DNA from: an uncultured Lachnospiraceae bacterium
GTDB lineage: Bacteria; Bacillota; Clostridia; Lachnospirales; Lachnospiraceae
NCBI GenBank assembly: GCA_902797565.1
Contig: CADBTO010000137.1
Span: forward strand, 1-5,600
Length of the DNA: 5,600 bases
Direction: 5' to 3'
Positions 3,667 to 5,600 of this stretch are shown piece after piece. How positions within the stretch are numbered: the first letter of the stretch is position 1; the number at the start of each line of letters is the position of its first letter. Made by a program: the position numbers and the translations under genes. The notes beneath the pieces are model-generated. The model made no database searches, was not told where the DNA came from, and saw nothing but the letters and a program-made list of their open reading frames with translations.

Positions 3667-5600
3667 TTACACTTCTTTGTCTACCACCACCGTCCCGCCA
3701 TCAAACGGATCCTGAGCTGCTCCACCTGTGTCCTCTGCTCCGGAATCAATCTTCGGCATACTCTTTTTCCAAACCAGCTTGCAGGTATACTGCTTCCCTT
3801 CATAGGTTGCCGTCGCCGTATAGCTGATGCTTGGCGCATTGATACTTGAACCAGGACCATTGCAAGTGACAAGCCCTGTCTCGTCGATCGTAAAGGTACT
3901 CGTACTATCAACCGACCATGTGACACCAGAAGTAATCGGCTTCCCATCTTCTCCAATCAGATCCAGCTTTTTGGTTGTAAAGGTAGAAAATGACAGGCTT
4001 GTATGGTTCAGATGGATCTCTCCCTTGACTGTCACCTTACAGGTATATTCTACCGTATGATCTCTGTACTCCTGCGGCAGGGACGGATCATCGTGCGTAT
4101 ATTGCACCGAAACCTGGCCAACTCCTGCACCGACCGCAGTCACATTCCCCTTGCTGTCCACCGTCACCACATCATCCGGAAACGCCTTCCATGTCCCCTT
4201 TTCGCTGACATCCGTACCATCCAGCGTCAAGACCAGTTTTTTTCTCTCACCAGTCTTGAGGTTGATTTCCGTATCAGAAAGCTGAGCCTTCTCCCACCAC
4301 GTCAGGTCTTCAGTATTTTTGCCCGTATTCCCGGTATCTTTCCCGGTATCTTTTCCGGTATCTGTGCCCGTCCCTGTATCTCCTCCTGCGCCTGCTGCCT
4401 CTCCGGTATAAACTTCACCCGTCACTTCCTGATAATCCTGCTTCACCTCGTCTTCCGGATTATTTGCAGCAGAAGTCACATCTGTTTTCTCGACCAACTC
4501 ATCCAGATTCTGCTCTGGAATCTTGTCCCAGCCAAGCGTTTCTGCTTCTTTCTTTTCTTCCAGCCCCTTCACCAGCCCGTCAATCTTTGATTCCGGAACG
4601 CCAGCCTCGCGCAGCGCGATTCGCACCTTCTCAGGGTTCTTGGAATTTGCAACAAACAGTTTCCATTTCAGTGCCTGGGCGTTCCATGTGCCGCCCATGA
4701 TCTTTCCTTCCTGGTACAAATCCACCAGGCTGTCCCCAATATACTGGAACTCGCCGACGCCCGGACTCGTCCAGTTTCCTGCAAAAAGCCCTGCCCATGC
4801 CGCCGCTTTCCCGGTCTTGTCACCCAAGTCATTCATCCGCACGGTACACACATGGTCTTCTCCCAGAAAAATCGTAGATCCTGTCTTGTACACGTCCACC
4901 ACTGCATCCACGCTGCTGAGGCAAAGCGAAGTCGTCGTGAGCGCAGACACCGTCGTCGCCCATGCTGCCGGAGCCGTTGCACCGCCACTGGCGATCACGG
5001 ACGTAATGGCACCTGCCACCTTCATCGTCGTCTTGGTCAACGCCGCTGCCTTGTACAGCTTGTCGTAATAGGCCGCATCTTTCAGTGCGCCGTCCTTGAT
5101 GATCTCCTGCGCCAGCTTTAACTGTTCATACGCAGCTTTCGCATCCACGCCGAGCTGCTGCGCCAGCGTACGGACCTGTTTCCCGGGTTTTCCGGCGTCG
5201 TAGATCTTCGTAATCTTCTCCGCCCATTCTTTCGCGATCTCCTCGTCGCTCTTTTCACCATTCGCATAAACAGAAAGCCGGGCCTTCCCTTGGAGTTCTC
5301 TTTGCAGTTCACTTTGAAGTTCTTTTTGTGCTTCCCCTTTTGCTGCCGATACGCTGTTTTCCAGCTCATTGCTCATGCCTTCTGCCATAAAAGACACATT
5401 CATTGCCACCCGCCAGGCCTCGGCGCATTGGTTCGTGATGTTTTCCATTTCAGAAGCTGAAACCTGCTTCTGTGCCGCATCCTCCATCTTTTCGGTCAGA
5501 AGCCTTGCATTCGTATACGCCTTCAGCGCCTGGTCTCCTGCCTGCATCGTTTTCTTCGCCTTTGCAGAGAGAGAAGGTGGCTGGACATCCAACGTCGCAA
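3667..5600 (-). CDS. Large protein with a helical N-terminal part and two bacterial Ig-like (Big_2-type) domains; 5' end outside the window
   Basis: I do not recognise this protein as a whole. The frame is open to the window edge, so the N-terminus and any signal peptide are missing; a TTG at 5592 (used here as residue 1, giving 641) is in frame but has no convincing ribosome site. Residues 1-185 are strongly helical and Ala/Glu/Lys/Gln-rich (for example EAQKELQSELQRELQGKA, 87-104). Residues 190-233 form a hydrophobic Gly/Ala/Thr/Ser-rich stretch that could be membrane-inserted or a helical hairpin. Residues 250-390 are mixed, with several Trp. A low-complexity linker spans 395-426 (GTGTDTGKDTGKDTG). 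Two beta domains follow, about 438-523 and 525-608, each with the Big_2-like TW...VDSKGNVTAVG or TWSVD...DETGLVTCNG and ending in YTCKV or YTCKL strands. The tail is acidic and Gly-rich with no LPXTG sorting motif. Such Ig-like domains are typical of surface or secreted proteins, so an extracytoplasmic role is inferred. Confidence 0.75.
   Translation of the reverse strand, partial: ATLDVQPPSLSAKAKKTMQAGDQALKAYTNARLLTEKMEDAAQKQVSASEMENITNQCAEAWRVAMNVSFMAEGMSNELENSVSAAKGEAQKELQSELQRELQGKARLSVYANGEKSDEEIAKEWAEKITKIYDAGKPGKQVRTLAQQLGVDAKAAYEQLKLAQEIIKDGALKDAAYYDKLYKAAALTKTTMKVAGAITSVIASGGATAPAAWATTVSALTTTSLCLSSVDAVVDVYKTGSTIFLGEDHVCTVRMNDLGDKTGKAAAWAGLFAGNWTSPGVGEFQYIGDSLVDLYQEGKIMGGTWNAQALKWKLFVANSKNPEKVRIALREAGVPESKIDGLVKGLEEKKEAETLGWDKIPEQNLDELVEKTDVTSAANNPEDEVKQDYQEVTGEVYTGEAAGAGGDTGTGTDTGKDTGKDTGNTGKNTEDLTWWEKAQLSDTEINLKTGERKKLVLTLDGTDVSEKGTWKAFPDDVVTVDSKGNVTAVGAGVGQVSVQYTHDDPSLPQEYRDHTVEYTCKVTVKGEIHLNHTSLSFSTFTTKKLDLIGEDGKPITSGVTWSVDSTSTFTIDETGLVTCNGPGSSINAPSISYTATATYEGKQYTCKLVWKKSMPKIDSGAEDTGGAAQDPFDGGTVVVDKEV
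4321..4380. repeat. 12-bp imperfect tandem repeat encoding the Thr/Gly/Asp linker
   Basis: Two identical units CCCGGTATCTTT (4330-4341 and 4342-4353) are followed by a near copy (4354-4365) and flanked by more degenerate units. On the coding strand each unit gives Lys-Asp-Thr-Gly. The 12-bp period keeps the frame, so gain or loss of units would change only linker length. Confidence 0.8.

Noticed and set aside
4003..5068. Long plus-strand open frames opposite the large Ig-domain gene
   Set aside because: They are antisense shadows of a well-supported minus-strand gene, with no ribosome sites and no recognisable domains.

Overview
The window looks like an accessory stretch of a Bacillota chromosome, most likely a gut Clostridia/Lachnospiraceae-type organism. 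This is inferred from strong GGAGG ribosome sites, roughly balanced base composition and the look of the proteins; there is no rRNA or marker gene to prove it. Every supported gene lies on the minus strand, so transcription runs from high to low coordinates. I saw no tRNA, CRISPR array, transposase or integrase.

Layout in the direction of transcription. (1) 5600-3667: a large 5'-partial protein with a helical N-terminal half, a hydrophobic Gly/Ala/Thr-rich segment, a short-repeat Thr/Gly/Asp linker and two bacterial Ig-like domains, closed by a strong hairpin terminator (3621-3648). (2) 3579-3250: a possible promoter followed by a truncated, frameshifted remnant of an unidentified gene. (3) 3247-2612: an intact gene fusing an MmcQ/YjbR domain to an MGMT-type DNA-alkyl-repair domain. 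(4) 2538-1812: a complete type II toxin-antitoxin cassette (Phd/YefM-like antitoxin, RelE/ParE-like toxin) with its own promoter, operator-like repeats and terminator. (5) 1803-1618: a headless second copy of the 3' end of the MGMT gene. (6) 1579-1: a class I SAM-dependent methyltransferase, a GNAT acetyltransferase and the start of an EamA/DMT-type membrane transporter, probably co-transcribed.

The most notable structure is that the toxin-antitoxin cassette sits between two 177-bp direct repeats, both being the last 59 shared codons of the MGMT domain. They differ at 13 bases, all silent third-codon positions, so the 59 encoded residues are identical. This suggests that the cassette arrived with, or recombined into, a related copy of the MGMT gene end. 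It kept one gene intact and left the old 3' end stranded upstream of the methyltransferase. Recombination between the repeats would remove the cassette and restore a direct MGMT-methyltransferase-acetyltransferase-transporter order. A second theme is that two near-identical terminator hairpins each sit next to a truncated gene remnant. I see no clearly new multi-gene system; the large Ig-domain protein is the least explained gene.
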